A stretch of 64,000 bases of DNA, taken from Acidovorax sp. sif1233. GTDB lineage: Bacteria > Pseudomonadota > Gammaproteobacteria > Burkholderiales > Burkholderiaceae_C. The stretch spans positions 248,001 through 312,000 of the forward strand of contig NZ_JAHUWZ010000005.1 in NCBI RefSeq assembly GCF_019218755.1. The letters run 5' to 3'. Made by a program: the position numbers and the translations under genes. Below are positions 10,838-19,355 of this stretch, piece after piece; the first letter of the stretch is position 1, and the number at the start of each line of letters is the position of its first letter. The notes below the pieces were generated by a model, which saw nothing but the letters and a program-made list of their open reading frames with translations, ran no database searches and was not told the origin of the DNA.

Positions 10838-10856
10838 GGGCGCTCCCGGATGTTCT

Positions 10857-12386
10857 CTAACGACTGTGTGCGAAGTCGTGCCCACCACCGGGCAGGTTGC
10901 GTGAGGGCTCCCACGCAGGGCGGGTGGTGTGTTCGCTCTGGCGTACAGGGGTTGCGGCCACTGCTGCCGCACTGGCCGTCTCCGCCGGGGCGGCAGCGCC
11001 CACGCTGCGCACCAGGTCTGCATGGCGGGCGCGCGTGATGGGGTAGGCCATCAGCAGCGGGATGGCCAGCACCAGGCACAGCGCCGGCAGCAGGCCCGTC
11101 ATGGCCGTGATGCCTTGCAGTGCCTGGGCCGACTGGGCCACGTTGGGCACATAACCGGTCAGCTCCAGCATGCCGGCCACCAGCACCGTGGCCAGGGTGC
11201 GAGCCAGCTTGTCGACCAGGCCATACAGGCCGTAGTACATGCCGGTCTGCCGCTCGCCCGCTTGCATGTGGCCGTGGTCGATGGTGTCGGGCACCATGGC
11301 AAACGGCACGATCCAGTGCGCGCCCATGCCAATGCCCACCACCACCAGGATGCCCGTCACCAGGGCCTGCTGGCCTGGGCCCACCCAGTACAGCGCTATC
11401 AGCCCCACGCAGCAAAACACCAGCCCGAGGATGTAGGCCCGGTTTTTCTCCCAGCGGTCCACCACGCGCTTCCAGACGAACAGCGAGACACCCACCACCG
11501 CGAGCAGGATGCCCATGAAGCGTGGCAGATCGCCCTTGTCGCCCTGCAGCTGGTAGATGACGAAATAAGCGAGCGAGGCCTGCACCAGCGTGAGGCCCAG
11601 CCGCACCAGCCCGGCTGCGCTCACCAGCATCACAAACGGGCGGTTGCGCAGCGTGGCCAGCAGGGTGCTGCGTACCGACGCCCAGCCGGGTGTGGCTGCT
11701 GGAGGGTTTGGGGCGGCAGGCGATAAGTCGCCGGTGGTGGCGGGCTCGCGCACGCGCCAGGCCACCACGGCCACAGCGACCCCGGCGGCCAGCCCGAAAC
11801 AGGCGCCGGCCAGTGCGTAGCCCGTGCGTGCATCGGGCGCGGCCCGCACCAGCAGGGGCATGAACACGCTGCCCGCAAAAAACCCCAGCAGGGCACCCAT
11901 GGATGCAAAAGCCGTGAGGCTGGTGCGCTCGTCGTAGTCCTGCGTCATGTTGGCGGCCATGGCCTGGTAGGGCAGCTGCACCAGCGTCATCACGGTGTCG
12001 AACAAGGTGTAGGTGACGGCGATCCACACAAACGCTGCCCAGGGGCTCAGGCCTGGCGGCACCATCCACACAGCGGCGGCCACCACTGCCAGCGGCAGGG
12101 CGCCATAGATCAGGTACACGCGGTGGCGGCCGTGGCGCGAGCGCGTGCGGTCGGTCAGCCAGCCAAACAGCGGGTCGTTGATGGTGTCCCACACCTTGCC
12201 CACCAGCAGCGCCGCGCCGGCCACGGCGGGCGCGACCAGGGCCACGTCGGTGTAGAAGATCATGAGCATGAAATTCATCGCCGCGACCAGCATCTGCAGG
12301 CCGACGTTGCCGACCGCGTAGCTGAGCTTGGTGCCGAGGGTCAGGGGCGATGGCGTGGTGCTGCCCGGCGCGTGGCTGGGGTGCAT
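10857..12386 (-). CDS. MFS transporter of the MelB/GPH sugar:cation symporter type
   Basis: A 509-residue twelve-helix inner-membrane transporter. The first helices and loop carry the glycoside-pentoside-hexuronide signature WDTINDPLFGWLTDRTRSR, with the Asp and Asn residues that form the cation site in MelB. The ATG at 12386 overlaps the TGA of the upstream acyl-CoA ligase (TGATG), so translation is coupled. A longer open frame reaching 12551 lies inside the ligase gene and is rejected. Because it is coupled to an acyl-CoA ligase, its substrate may be a lipid or carboxylate rather than a sugar; some GPH members carry lysophospholipids. This is inference only. Confidence 0.88.
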   Translation of the reverse strand: MHPSHAPGSTTPSPLTLGTKLSYAVGNVGLQMLVAAMNFMLMIFYTDVALVAPAVAGAALLVGKVWDTINDPLFGWLTDRTRSRHGRHRVYLIYGALPLAVVAAAVWMVPPGLSPWAAFVWIAVTYTLFDTVMTLVQLPYQAMAANMTQDYDERTSLTAFASMGALLGFFAGSVFMPLLVRAAPDARTGYALAGACFGLAAGVAVAVVAWRVREPATTGDLSPAAPNPPAATPGWASVRSTLLATLRNRPFVMLVSAAGLVRLGLTLVQASLAYFVIYQLQGDKGDLPRFMGILLAVVGVSLFVWKRVVDRWEKNRAYILGLVFCCVGLIALYWVGPGQQALVTGILVVVGIGMGAHWIVPFAMVPDTIDHGHMQAGERQTGMYYGLYGLVDKLARTLATVLVAGMLELTGYVPNVAQSAQALQGITAMTGLLPALCLVLAIPLLMAYPITRARHADLVRSVGAAAPAETASAAAVAATPVRQSEHTTRPAWEPSRNLPGGGHDFAHSR

Positions 12387-14044
12387 CACGGTGCCACCGC
12401 CGAGACGGACGCGGGCATTGCGGCGGACGTGGGCGCAGGGGCGGCTGCGCGCGGCGGCGCGGCTTCGAGCATCAGCCGCACTTCGCGGCGCAGCATCTTG
12501 TTCAGGAAGCTGCGCGGAATCTCCTCGACGATGCGGACATCGTCGGGGCACAGGGTGGCGGGCAGCTGCTGCGCCAGGTACTGCGCGATCTCACCCTCCA
12601 GCGTGCCCCAGTCCTGCCCCTTGCGCCAGCTCCGGCGCAGGCTCAGCACCAGCACGGCCTGCGCGCCATGCTGCACCAGGCAGGCCTCCTTGACCGAGGG
12701 GTGGGTGTGGGCCACCTCCTCCACTTCGCGCGGGTTCAGCAGCTGCCCATCGCGCGAGACGCGGTCGGCGCTGCGCCCCAGCACGTGCAGGTAGCCTGCC
12801 GTGTCGAAATAGCCCAGGTCGCCCATCACCACCCAGCCGTCGCGCAGGGTCTCGCCGGTCTTTTCGGGGTCGAGCCAGTAGCCGTCGAAGCGCACGGGCG
12901 TCAGCACGGTGATCAGGCCCATCTCGCCCTGCGGCAGCGGCGTGAAGTCGTCGCCGCGGATGACCACCTGCACGCCGGGCATGACCCGGCCCACGGTGGA
13001 GAGCACCTCCAGGCCGAGCGGGTTGCCCTGTGCATCCACGTGTTCGTGCGGCAGCAGCCAGGTGATGGGCGGCAGGGCCTCCAGGCAGCCGTAGCCCTGC
13101 TGGAAGATCGGCCCGAAGCGGCGGATGGCCTCGGCGATCTTGGGCGCGGGCATCATCTCCGAACCGTAGGGCACGTGGGTCAGCGACGACAGGTCGTACT
13201 GGTCCAGCGTGGGCTCGTCCAGCAGGTCGATGATGGCCGAGGGCGAGAGGAAGGCGCGCGACACGCGGTGCTTCTGGATCAGCCCCGCGAGCGTGCTGGC
13301 GCGGAAGTCCTCGGGCATCACCAGCGCCGCGCCCGAGAGCAGCGTGGGCAGCACCAGGCCCGAGCCCGGCCCGGTGAGCGGCAGGCCCAGCATGTTCACG
13401 TCGGGGCCGTGGGCGGGTGGCTTGAAGTCGATGGCGCGCGAGATCAGGCGCACGCTGTCCAGGTACTTGCGGTTGCTGTAGCCGATGGACTTGGGCAGGC
13501 CCGTGGTGCCCGAGGTCATGTGCAGCGCGAACACGTCGTCCTCGTGCACCTCGGCGGTGCCCGCGGTGGGGGTGGCCTGCGCCAGCGACTGTTCGTACTC
13601 ATCCCCCAGCGCCAGCAGGCGCAGGCCGGGCAGCTGCTCGCGCACGGCCTGCAGGATGGGCGTGCTCAGCAGCGGGTCGTGGATGAACACCGTGGGCTTG
13701 ACGCGGCCCATGGTGGTGAGCGCCGCATCGGCCGGCAGGTGCTTGTGGAAGCTCGCGAAGATGGTGCCGTTCTCGAACGTGGCCAGGCGGGTTTCGTACT
13801 GCTCGCCGGTCTCGGGCAGCCAGGTGAACACGACGTCGCCCTTCTTCACGCCCTGCGCCTGCATCCAGGCCTGCAGGCGGTACACGCGGTCTTGCAGCTG
13901 CGCGTAGGTGAGGGTGCCGCGCCGGTCGATGAGCGCGGGCTTGTGGGGGTGCAGGCGGTACGCCAGGCGGGCGACGGCGCGGGCGGTGCGCAAGCGGTTC
14001 AGGAGAAAGCGCGCCACCAGGCTGCGCAGGGAAGGTAAGGCCAC
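12386..14044 (-). CDS. AMP-dependent acyl-CoA synthetase/ligase
   Basis: A 552-residue adenylate-forming enzyme that activates a carboxylic acid with ATP and CoA. It shows the P-loop MTSGTTGLPKSIGYS, the YGCLEALPP region, the GDLGYFD motif, and the C-terminal lysine region (RSFLNKMLRREVR) that completes catalysis. The start is a GTG at 14044 with GGGAG about 8 bases upstream. It is the first gene of a two-gene operon with the MFS transporter, whose start overlaps its stop. The substrate is probably a medium or long-chain fatty acid judging from overall resemblance to FadD-type ligases, but this is not certain. Confidence 0.88.
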   Translation of the reverse strand: MALPSLRSLVARFLLNRLRTARAVARLAYRLHPHKPALIDRRGTLTYAQLQDRVYRLQAWMQAQGVKKGDVVFTWLPETGEQYETRLATFENGTIFASFHKHLPADAALTTMGRVKPTVFIHDPLLSTPILQAVREQLPGLRLLALGDEYEQSLAQATPTAGTAEVHEDDVFALHMTSGTTGLPKSIGYSNRKYLDSVRLISRAIDFKPPAHGPDVNMLGLPLTGPGSGLVLPTLLSGAALVMPEDFRASTLAGLIQKHRVSRAFLSPSAIIDLLDEPTLDQYDLSSLTHVPYGSEMMPAPKIAEAIRRFGPIFQQGYGCLEALPPITWLLPHEHVDAQGNPLGLEVLSTVGRVMPGVQVVIRGDDFTPLPQGEMGLITVLTPVRFDGYWLDPEKTGETLRDGWVVMGDLGYFDTAGYLHVLGRSADRVSRDGQLLNPREVEEVAHTHPSVKEACLVQHGAQAVLVLSLRRSWRKGQDWGTLEGEIAQYLAQQLPATLCPDDVRIVEEIPRSFLNKMLRREVRLMLEAAPPRAAAPAPTSAAMPASVSAVAP

Positions 14045-14421
14045 CGGAAGTCTCCCAGGAGGGGCGTGAAAGCAAGGTCAAGGAAGTTTTTCACGCGCAC
14101 CCGTGGCAAAAGATGACCATTTGTACGTGCGCGTATCTTCTTGTTTCTGCTTCGGCTGTGCGGTCGCTTTGGCTCCGTGAACGGCGGTGCGCGCCGCGTG
14201 CCCGTCGCCGTGGCGCAACAAGCAGGCCGGCGCACCGTGCGCAGACAAAGAAAAAACCGCCAGGCCGGATCACGGCGTGGCGGTTGTTTGGCAAGGCCCG
14301 CCCCGGTAAGGGCGTGGCCAGGATGGCGGACTAGAAAGTGCCCCTGCGCAATCAGGCGGCGCCTTCACGCCAGGCCACCGGCGTGTCCCCTCGGGGGAAG
14401 CGGCGCAGCCGCTGCGGGCGC
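14045..14421. other. Non-coding gap between gdhA and the acyl-CoA ligase
   Basis: 377 bases without a credible gene. It holds the terminator at 14251-14285 and, next to the gdhA stop (about 14340-14421), a GC-rich segment with short inverted stretches such as CCCCTCGGGG and GCGGCGCAGCCGC that resembles the GC-rich intergenic repeats seen elsewhere in the window. The part near 14045-14140 must carry the ligase promoter, but I see no convincing -35/-10 pair. Confidence 0.5.
14251..14285 (-). terminator. Rho-independent terminator downstream of gdhA
   Basis: Read on the minus strand, AACCGCCA and TGGCGGTT form an 8-base stem with a 15-base loop and are followed by TTTTTTC. It lies about 140 bases after the gdhA stop codon. 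Confidence 0.65.
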
Positions 14422-15741
14422 TTACGGATACAGGCCGCGCATTTCGCGGGCGTGCAGGATGCGCTGGCAGGCCACGATGAAGGTGGCGGTGCGCAGGCTC
14501 ACCTTGTGCTCCTGCGCCACTTGCCAGATGCCCGCGAAGGCCTCTTGCATGATGCGCACCAGGCGGGCGTTGATCTCGTCCTCGCTCCAGAAGAAGCTGG
14601 AGAAATCCTGCACCCATTCGAAGTAGCTCACCGTCACGCCGCCGGCATTGGCGATCACGTCGGGCAGCACCAGCACGCCCTTGTCGTGCAGGATGTCGTC
14701 GGCCTCGGTGGTCGTGGGGCCGTTGGCGCCTTCGATCACGAGCCTGGCCTTGATCTGGCCCGCGTTGTCCTTGGTGATCTGGCCTTCGAGCGCGGCGGGG
14801 ATCAGGATCTCGCAATCCACGCCCCAGAACTCCTCGGGCTGCATCACATCGGCGCCGGCGAAGCCGCCCACGCCACCCCGGGTCTTCACGTGCGCCAGCA
14901 GCGCGGGCACGTCCAGGCCCTTGCCGTTGAAGATGGTGCCGGTGTGGTCCTGCACGGCCACCACCTTGGCGCCCGCTTCGGCAAACAGCTTGGCCGCGAT
15001 GCCGCCCACATTGCCAAAGCCCTGCACGGCCACGCGGGCACCGTCGAGCGCCAGGCCGGTGAGCTTGGCGGCTTCCACGCCCACGGTGAACACGCCGCGG
15101 CCAGTGGCTTCCACACGGCCGAGCGAGCCGCCCAGGTCCACGGGCTTGCCGGTCACCACGCCGGTGGCGGTGGCGCCCACATTCATGGAATACGTGTCCA
15201 TCATCCAGGCCATGATCTGGCCGTTGGTGTTCACGTCGGGGGCGGGGATGTCCTTGGAGGGGCCGATCAGCAGGCCGATCTCGCTGGTGTAGCGGCGCGT
15301 CAGGCGCTCCAGCTCACCCATCGACAGCTTCTTGGGGTCCACGCGGATACCGCCCTTGGCACCGCCGTAGGGCACGTTCACGGCGGCGTTCTTGACCGAC
15401 ATCCAGGCCGACAGGGCCATCACTTCGGACAGTGTCACGTCCTGGTGGAAACGCACGCCGCCCTTGCCGGGGCCCCGGCTCAGGTTGTGCTGCACGCGGT
15501 AGCCCTCGTAGTGGGCGATGGTGCCGTTGTCCAGCTCGATCGGCACGTCCACGATCAGGATGCGCTTGGGGCGCTTGAGCGTTTCCACCCAGCGCGCCAG
15601 GCTGCCCAGGTAGGGGGTGACGCGGTCTACCTGCTGCAGGTAGTTGCCCCAGGGGCCGAGGTGGTCGGCCTGCAAGTACGAGGGCAGGGTGTGGACTGCG
15701 CCTGCGGGGTTGGAGGCTGGGGCGCCCGTGGATGAAGACAT
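14422..15741 (-). CDS. gdhA: Glutamate dehydrogenase (Glu/Leu/Phe/Val dehydrogenase family)
   Basis: Oxidises glutamate to 2-oxoglutarate and ammonia (or the reverse), linking carbon and nitrogen metabolism. The 439-residue product contains the dimerisation/catalytic domain with the active-site lysine in [14 protein letters not shown] (about residue 120), [10 protein letters not shown] upstream, [10 protein letters not shown], and the Rossmann domain with [11 protein letters not shown]. The short length and sequence are like NAD-dependent hexameric enzymes, but coenzyme choice is not decisive from sequence alone. The ATG at 15741 has AAGGAA 8 bases upstream. A perfect 21-base palindrome lies about 80 bases upstream (15823-15843), so transcription is probably controlled there. 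Confidence 0.94.
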   Translation of the reverse strand: MSSSTGAPASNPAGAVHTLPSYLQADHLGPWGNYLQQVDRVTPYLGSLARWVETLKRPKRILIVDVPIELDNGTIAHYEGYRVQHNLSRGPGKGGVRFHQDVTLSEVMALSAWMSVKNAAVNVPYGGAKGGIRVDPKKLSMGELERLTRRYTSEIGLLIGPSKDIPAPDVNTNGQIMAWMMDTYSMNVGATATGVVTGKPVDLGGSLGRVEATGRGVFTVGVEAAKLTGLALDGARVAVQGFGNVGGIAAKLFAEAGAKVVAVQDHTGTIFNGKGLDVPALLAHVKTRGGVGGFAGADVMQPEEFWGVDCEILIPAALEGQITKDNAGQIKARLVIEGANGPTTTEADDILHDKGVLVLPDVIANAGGVTVSYFEWVQDFSSFFWSEDEINARLVRIMQEAFAGIWQVAQEHKVSLRTATFIVACQRILHAREMRGLYP

Positions 15742-15822
15742 GGTGAATTCCTTGTGGGATCAGTTCAAGCCGCGAAGCTTATGCCTGCCGCCGCACGCTG
15801 TCTAAGGCCGTAGTGTTTGTGT

Positions 15823-15843
15823 GTTATGCATTTGTTGCATAAC
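15823..15843. promoter_or_regulatory. Palindromic operator candidate upstream of gdhA
   Basis: Perfect 8-base inverted repeat GTTATGCA-5-TGCATAAC. It contains the T-N11-A core (TGCATTTGTTGCA) typical of LysR-type regulator sites and lies 82 bases upstream of the gdhA start. Confidence 0.5.
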
Positions 15844-15923
15844 CACGCAAACGACCGCCCCATGTGGCACTGCACCATGGGCCGCGCCGGGCGCGGGCAC
15901 CGGGCGGCCGCCCGCCACGCCGG

Positions 15924-16817
15924 TCATTCCACCGTGAAATGGGTCAGCGCCGGGTCGCCCGTCGGGTAGCGCAGGTCCAGGTTCTGCAGCACCTCGCGCA
16001 GCACGGTGGCGATCATCAGGTTGCGGTGGGTCTTGGAATTGGCGGGCACGATGGTCCACGGTGCCCAGGGCGTGTGGGTGGCGGCCAGCAGGGCGTCGTA
16101 GGCGCGCTGGTACTCCGCCCATTGCTTGCGCACCTCGATGTCGCCCATGCTGAACTTCCAGTGCTTGGCCGGATCGTCCAGGCGCTCCTGCAGGCGCTGT
16201 CGCTGCTCCTCGGGGCTGATGTGCAGCAGGAACTTGAGCACGATGGTGCCCGTTTCGCCGAGCATGCGCTCGAAGTCGTTGATGTGGGCCAGGCGCTGCT
16301 GGTGCTGTTCGGGCGTGATCCAGCCGTTGACCACGGGCACCAGCACGTCCTCGTAGTGGCTGCGGTTGAACACCGTGATGTCGCCGGCCTGTGGCACCTG
16401 CTGGTGGATGCGCCAGAGGTAGTCGCGGGCGCGCTCGGCCTCGGTCGGCGCCTTCCAGCCCACGGCATGCACGCCCAGGGCGCTCATGCGGCCGAACACG
16501 CCCCGGATCGTCCCGTCCTTGCCCGAGGTGTCGGTGCCCTGGAGCACCACCAGCAGCTTGTAGCGTTTGTCGGCATAGAACAGGTTCTGCAGCGCATCGA
16601 GTTCCTCGGCCAGCGCCTCGACGGCGGCCTTGTCCCGGGCTTTCTCGCCGTGCGAAAACGGCTTGGCGCCCGGGTCGTAGTCCTGCAGCGACACGCCGCG
16701 TGGCGGCTTGCCCCGGCTGCTGCCCTTGCCCTCGCCATCGGCGGGCTTGCCGGGTTGCCATTGCGACCAGAGCTCGGCGGCCTTGTTGCGGGACTTGGGA
16801 ATCAGGGGTGACGGCAT
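15924..16817 (-). CDS. ppk2: Polyphosphate kinase 2 family protein
   Basis: PPK2 enzymes transfer phosphate between polyphosphate and nucleotides in the cytoplasm. The 297-residue single-domain product shows Walker A GTDTSGKDG at about 94-102, the Walker B-like FNRSHYEDV near 160, and the lid sequence LLHISPEEQRQRL. The compact length and these motifs fit the one-domain PPK2 groups, including those that phosphorylate AMP and ADP; the subclass is an inference. The start has no strong ribosome-binding site. It follows the GFA-family gene on the same strand after 40 bases and may be co-transcribed with it. Confidence 0.9.
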   Translation of the reverse strand: MPSPLIPKSRNKAAELWSQWQPGKPADGEGKGSSRGKPPRGVSLQDYDPGAKPFSHGEKARDKAAVEALAEELDALQNLFYADKRYKLLVVLQGTDTSGKDGTIRGVFGRMSALGVHAVGWKAPTEAERARDYLWRIHQQVPQAGDITVFNRSHYEDVLVPVVNGWITPEQHQQRLAHINDFERMLGETGTIVLKFLLHISPEEQRQRLQERLDDPAKHWKFSMGDIEVRKQWAEYQRAYDALLAATHTPWAPWTIVPANSKTHRNLMIATVLREVLQNLDLRYPTGDPALTHFTVE

Positions 16818-16857
16818 GGGGTTCCAGGGGCGGTGCGTTGGTGTGAAAGAGGTTAGC

Positions 16858-17259
16858 TCACAAGTGGCCTGCGTGGGCCGGCGGCTGCTGCCACTGGTCG
16901 TGCCGGCCGTCGATGCGCACGATGGCCAGCCGCGAGAGGTCTTCGTCCGTCAGCCCGTCGATGCAGCCCACGTTGACGCCGTACATCTCGCCCATCGGCG
17001 TCTCGGTGCCGTGGCCGAACACGCGCACGCCGCAGTGCCTGCAGAAGTAGTGCAGGTTCTTGCGCGTGTTGAACTGGTAGCGCGTGAGCTCGTCCTGCCC
17101 GCGCACGATGTGAAACTGGCCCGGCAGCGCCACGGCTGCCCAGAAGCGCGTGCGCCGGCAGATGGAGCAGTTGCAGCGGAAGGTGGGCTGGCTCAGGTCC
17201 AGGCCCGCCTGCACATGGACGGCGCCGCAATGGCAGGTGGCGGTGTAGGTCTGGGGCAT
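16858..17259 (-). CDS. GFA/CENP-V domain zinc protein
   Basis: A 133-residue protein of the glutathione-dependent formaldehyde-activating (Gfa/CENP-V) fold. The zinc ligands are visible as CHCGAV near the start, FRCNCSICRRT around residues 29-38, and FCRHCGVRVFG near 75, the standard pattern. Many members have no proven link to formaldehyde, so only the fold and metal binding are secure. The ATG at 17259 is chosen because AGGA lies about 7 bases upstream and the conserved region begins directly after it. The AraC-type regulator gene is 108 bases upstream on the same strand. Confidence 0.88.
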   Translation of the reverse strand: MPQTYTATCHCGAVHVQAGLDLSQPTFRCNCSICRRTRFWAAVALPGQFHIVRGQDELTRYQFNTRKNLHYFCRHCGVRVFGHGTETPMGEMYGVNVGCIDGLTDEDLSRLAIVRIDGRHDQWQQPPAHAGHL

Positions 17260-17367
17260 GGGCGGGTCCTCGGAACGTGTGGCGATCTTGCAGGGCGAGG
17301 GCGGATGATCGCAAAAGCGCGGCTGCGGGGCTACCCCGCCAGCCTTCTGCCGGGGTTCTTTCAACCT

Positions 17368-18384
17368 TCAACCGCGCCCGTGCGCCATGCGGTAGGCCAG
17401 CGGCGTCTGCCCCGTGGCCTGCCGAAAGGCCCGGTGCAGGCCGGCTTCGCTGGCAAAACCCAGGTCTTCGGCGATGCGCTTCAAGGGCCGTGGCGTGTCG
17501 CACAGCGCCTCGCTCACCTGGCGCAGCTTGATGCGGCGCATCCAGTGCGCCGCCGGCAGCCCCGTGTGGGCCTGCACCCGGCGCGCCAGCGTGCGGGGCG
17601 ACACGCCCAGCGCGTCCGCCAGCGCGGGCAGCCGCAGCTCTGCGGCGGGGCTGCGCTGCACCCAGAGCATGGCGCGGCGCAGGTCGGCGTCGGCCGTGGC
17701 CATGAGGTCGTGCCCCGCGAACGCCGGGTGGGTGGCGCGCGGGCGCGGCAGCATCAGCAGCGCCTGCAGGTCCGCCAGGGCCTCGGGCGCGATCCGCGCG
17801 CCCAGGGCGTGCAGCATCAGCGGCAGGTGGCCGTTGGCACCGGCCGCCGTGGTGGCGGCGCCGTCCTGCACCAGGGGTTCGTCGAAGCGCCAGCGCACGG
17901 CGCCGAACTGTTGCTCCAGCGCGGCGCGCAGCCACCAGGTGGCCGTGGCGCCACGCCCGCGCAGGCAGCCGCTGGCTGCGGCCAGCAGCACACCGGCGCA
18001 GTAGCTCCACACCTGCGTGCGGCGGGGCAGGGCGGCCAGGGCCCGCACCACCGGGGCCAGCTGCTGCAGCTGCGCGGCCAGGCCGTTCGTGGACGAAAGC
18101 CACAGGCCGGGGACCAGCACCGCATCCACATCGGCCCCGGCCAGGGCGGCGGTGGGCGCCAGCGCCGGCCCCTGCCACGTGGGCACGGGCTGCAGGTCGG
18201 CGCCCACCCACAGCGTCTGCACCACGGGCCGCTGCACCCGCAGGCCGGCCGCGCGGGCCATGTCGGCGGCAGCGAACAGGCCCGCCGGCATGCAGCCGGG
18301 GTACAGCAGCAGGCCCAGGCGCAGCGGGGCGGCGGGCGGCGGCACGGAGCGACGCGGGAGAGGTGGCTCGACGGGTGTTGCCAT
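17368..18384 (-). CDS. GlxA-type AraC-family transcriptional regulator
   Basis: A 338-residue regulator with an N-terminal DJ-1/PfpI-like domain (starting LRLGLLLYPGCMPAGLF; nucleophile-elbow region VWSYCAGVLLAAA with the cysteine in place) and a C-terminal AraC/XylS double helix-turn-helix (LPALADALGVSPRTLARRV and later IAEDLGFASEAGLHRAFR). Such proteins sense small amines or metabolites. The ATG at 18384 is preferred over a codon at 18471, which would extend into the promoter region of the divergent MBL gene. It probably controls that MBL gene, itself, or the downstream GFA gene. Confidence 0.88.
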   Translation of the reverse strand: MATPVEPPLPRRSVPPPAAPLRLGLLLYPGCMPAGLFAAADMARAAGLRVQRPVVQTLWVGADLQPVPTWQGPALAPTAALAGADVDAVLVPGLWLSSTNGLAAQLQQLAPVVRALAALPRRTQVWSYCAGVLLAAASGCLRGRGATATWWLRAALEQQFGAVRWRFDEPLVQDGAATTAAGANGHLPLMLHALGARIAPEALADLQALLMLPRPRATHPAFAGHDLMATADADLRRAMLWVQRSPAAELRLPALADALGVSPRTLARRVQAHTGLPAAHWMRRIKLRQVSEALCDTPRPLKRIAEDLGFASEAGLHRAFRQATGQTPLAYRMAHGRG

Positions 18385-18503
18385 GGGGGAAAAAGTGGTT
18401 GGCTGGAAATGGTAAGAAGTTGTCCAATCAAGCCATTCTCGCGCAGGCCACGGCATCCCACAATCGGCCATCGACCCACCCCCCGGCCCTGTTGGAGACC
18501 CCC

Positions 18504-19340
18504 ATGCACATCACCCATCTGCGCAATGCCACCGTCCTGCTGGAATTCTCATCGGAAGGCCGCCCCGTGGGCCTGCTGGTGGACCCGATGCTCGCCCCGC
18601 GCGGCGCCCTGCCTGCGCTGCGCTACCTGGGCCAGGGGCGCGAGCGCAATCCCATCGTCGACCTGCCGCCGGGCACGGACGCGGCGCTGGAGCGCGTGAC
18701 GCACGCCCTCATCACGCACTGCCAGCGCGGCCACTTCGACCACCTGGACAGCGCGGGCAAGCGTTTTCTGCGCGAGCGGCAGATTCCGGTGGTCTGCATG
18801 CCGCGCGATGCGGGCTACTTGGCGCAACGGGGCCTGGCGGTGTGGCCGCTGTCCGGCCCGCAACGCCAGCCGTTCGCGCTGGGCGGCCATGTCACGCCGA
18901 TCGCCTGCGTGCACGGCCGGGGCTGGATCGGCCGGTTCATGGAGCACGGCCATGGCTACCTGCTGGAGCTGCCGGGCGAGCCCCGCGTGTACCTGGCGGG
19001 CGACACGCTGCTGACCCCCGCCGTGCGCGACTGCCTGGCGCGACTGAAGCCGGATGTGGCGGTGCTGCCCGCTGGGGGGGCGCGCTTCGACATCGGCGCG
19101 GAAATCCTCATGGACGCCGCCGACATGGCCGAGGCCGCCGCGCTGACGCCCGGCACCCTGGTGGTCAACCACCTGCAGGCCCTGGACCACTGCCCCACCA
19201 CCCGCGCGGCAGTGCGTGCGCTGGCCGAGCAGGGCGGCTGGGCGCACCGCCTGTGGGTGCCCGAGGACGGCGAGGCGCGGCGATTCCGGCGCACGGCTGG
19301 CGGCACGGATGCTATTGAAATAATAGCTAATTGCGCATGA
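18504..19340 (+). CDS. MBL-fold metallo-hydrolase
   Basis: A 278-residue metallo-beta-lactamase-fold hydrolase, closest in general layout to the UlaG-like group. The metal-binding stretch is THCQRGHFDHLD, where the usual first histidine pair is reduced (CQRGHFDH), and a later AGDT supplies a bridging aspartate. The ATG at 18504 follows GTTGGAGACCCCC (weak GGAG). Oddly, the last ten codons (from about 19311) and the stop are made of the dispersed intergenic repeat, so the C-terminal tail is repeat-derived. It is divergent from the AraC-type regulator, a likely controller. The substrate is unknown. Confidence 0.85.
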   Translation: MHITHLRNATVLLEFSSEGRPVGLLVDPMLAPRGALPALRYLGQGRERNPIVDLPPGTDAALERVTHALITHCQRGHFDHLDSAGKRFLRERQIPVVCMPRDAGYLAQRGLAVWPLSGPQRQPFALGGHVTPIACVHGRGWIGRFMEHGHGYLLELPGEPRVYLAGDTLLTPAVRDCLARLKPDVAVLPAGGARFDIGAEILMDAADMAEAAALTPGTLVVNHLQALDHCPTTRAAVRALAEQGGWAHRLWVPEDGEARRFRRTAGGTDAIEIIANCA

Positions 19341-19355
19341 TGGTCAGGCGCTGGA
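19311..19355 (+). repeat. Dispersed two-hairpin repeat, copy 4, overlapping the end of the MBL gene
   Basis: GCTATT-5-AATAGC followed by a weakened GCGC/GGCGC stem. Bases up to 19340 are translated as the tail of the MBL protein, and the repeat then runs over the stop codon of the convergent LysR gene. Confidence 0.65.

Noticed and set aside
12387..12551. Extended N terminus for the MelB-type transporter
   Set aside because: These codons are the antisense-free overlap with the acyl-CoA ligase 3' end and encode Arg/Ala-rich sequence; the coupled ATG at 12386 fits the first helix.
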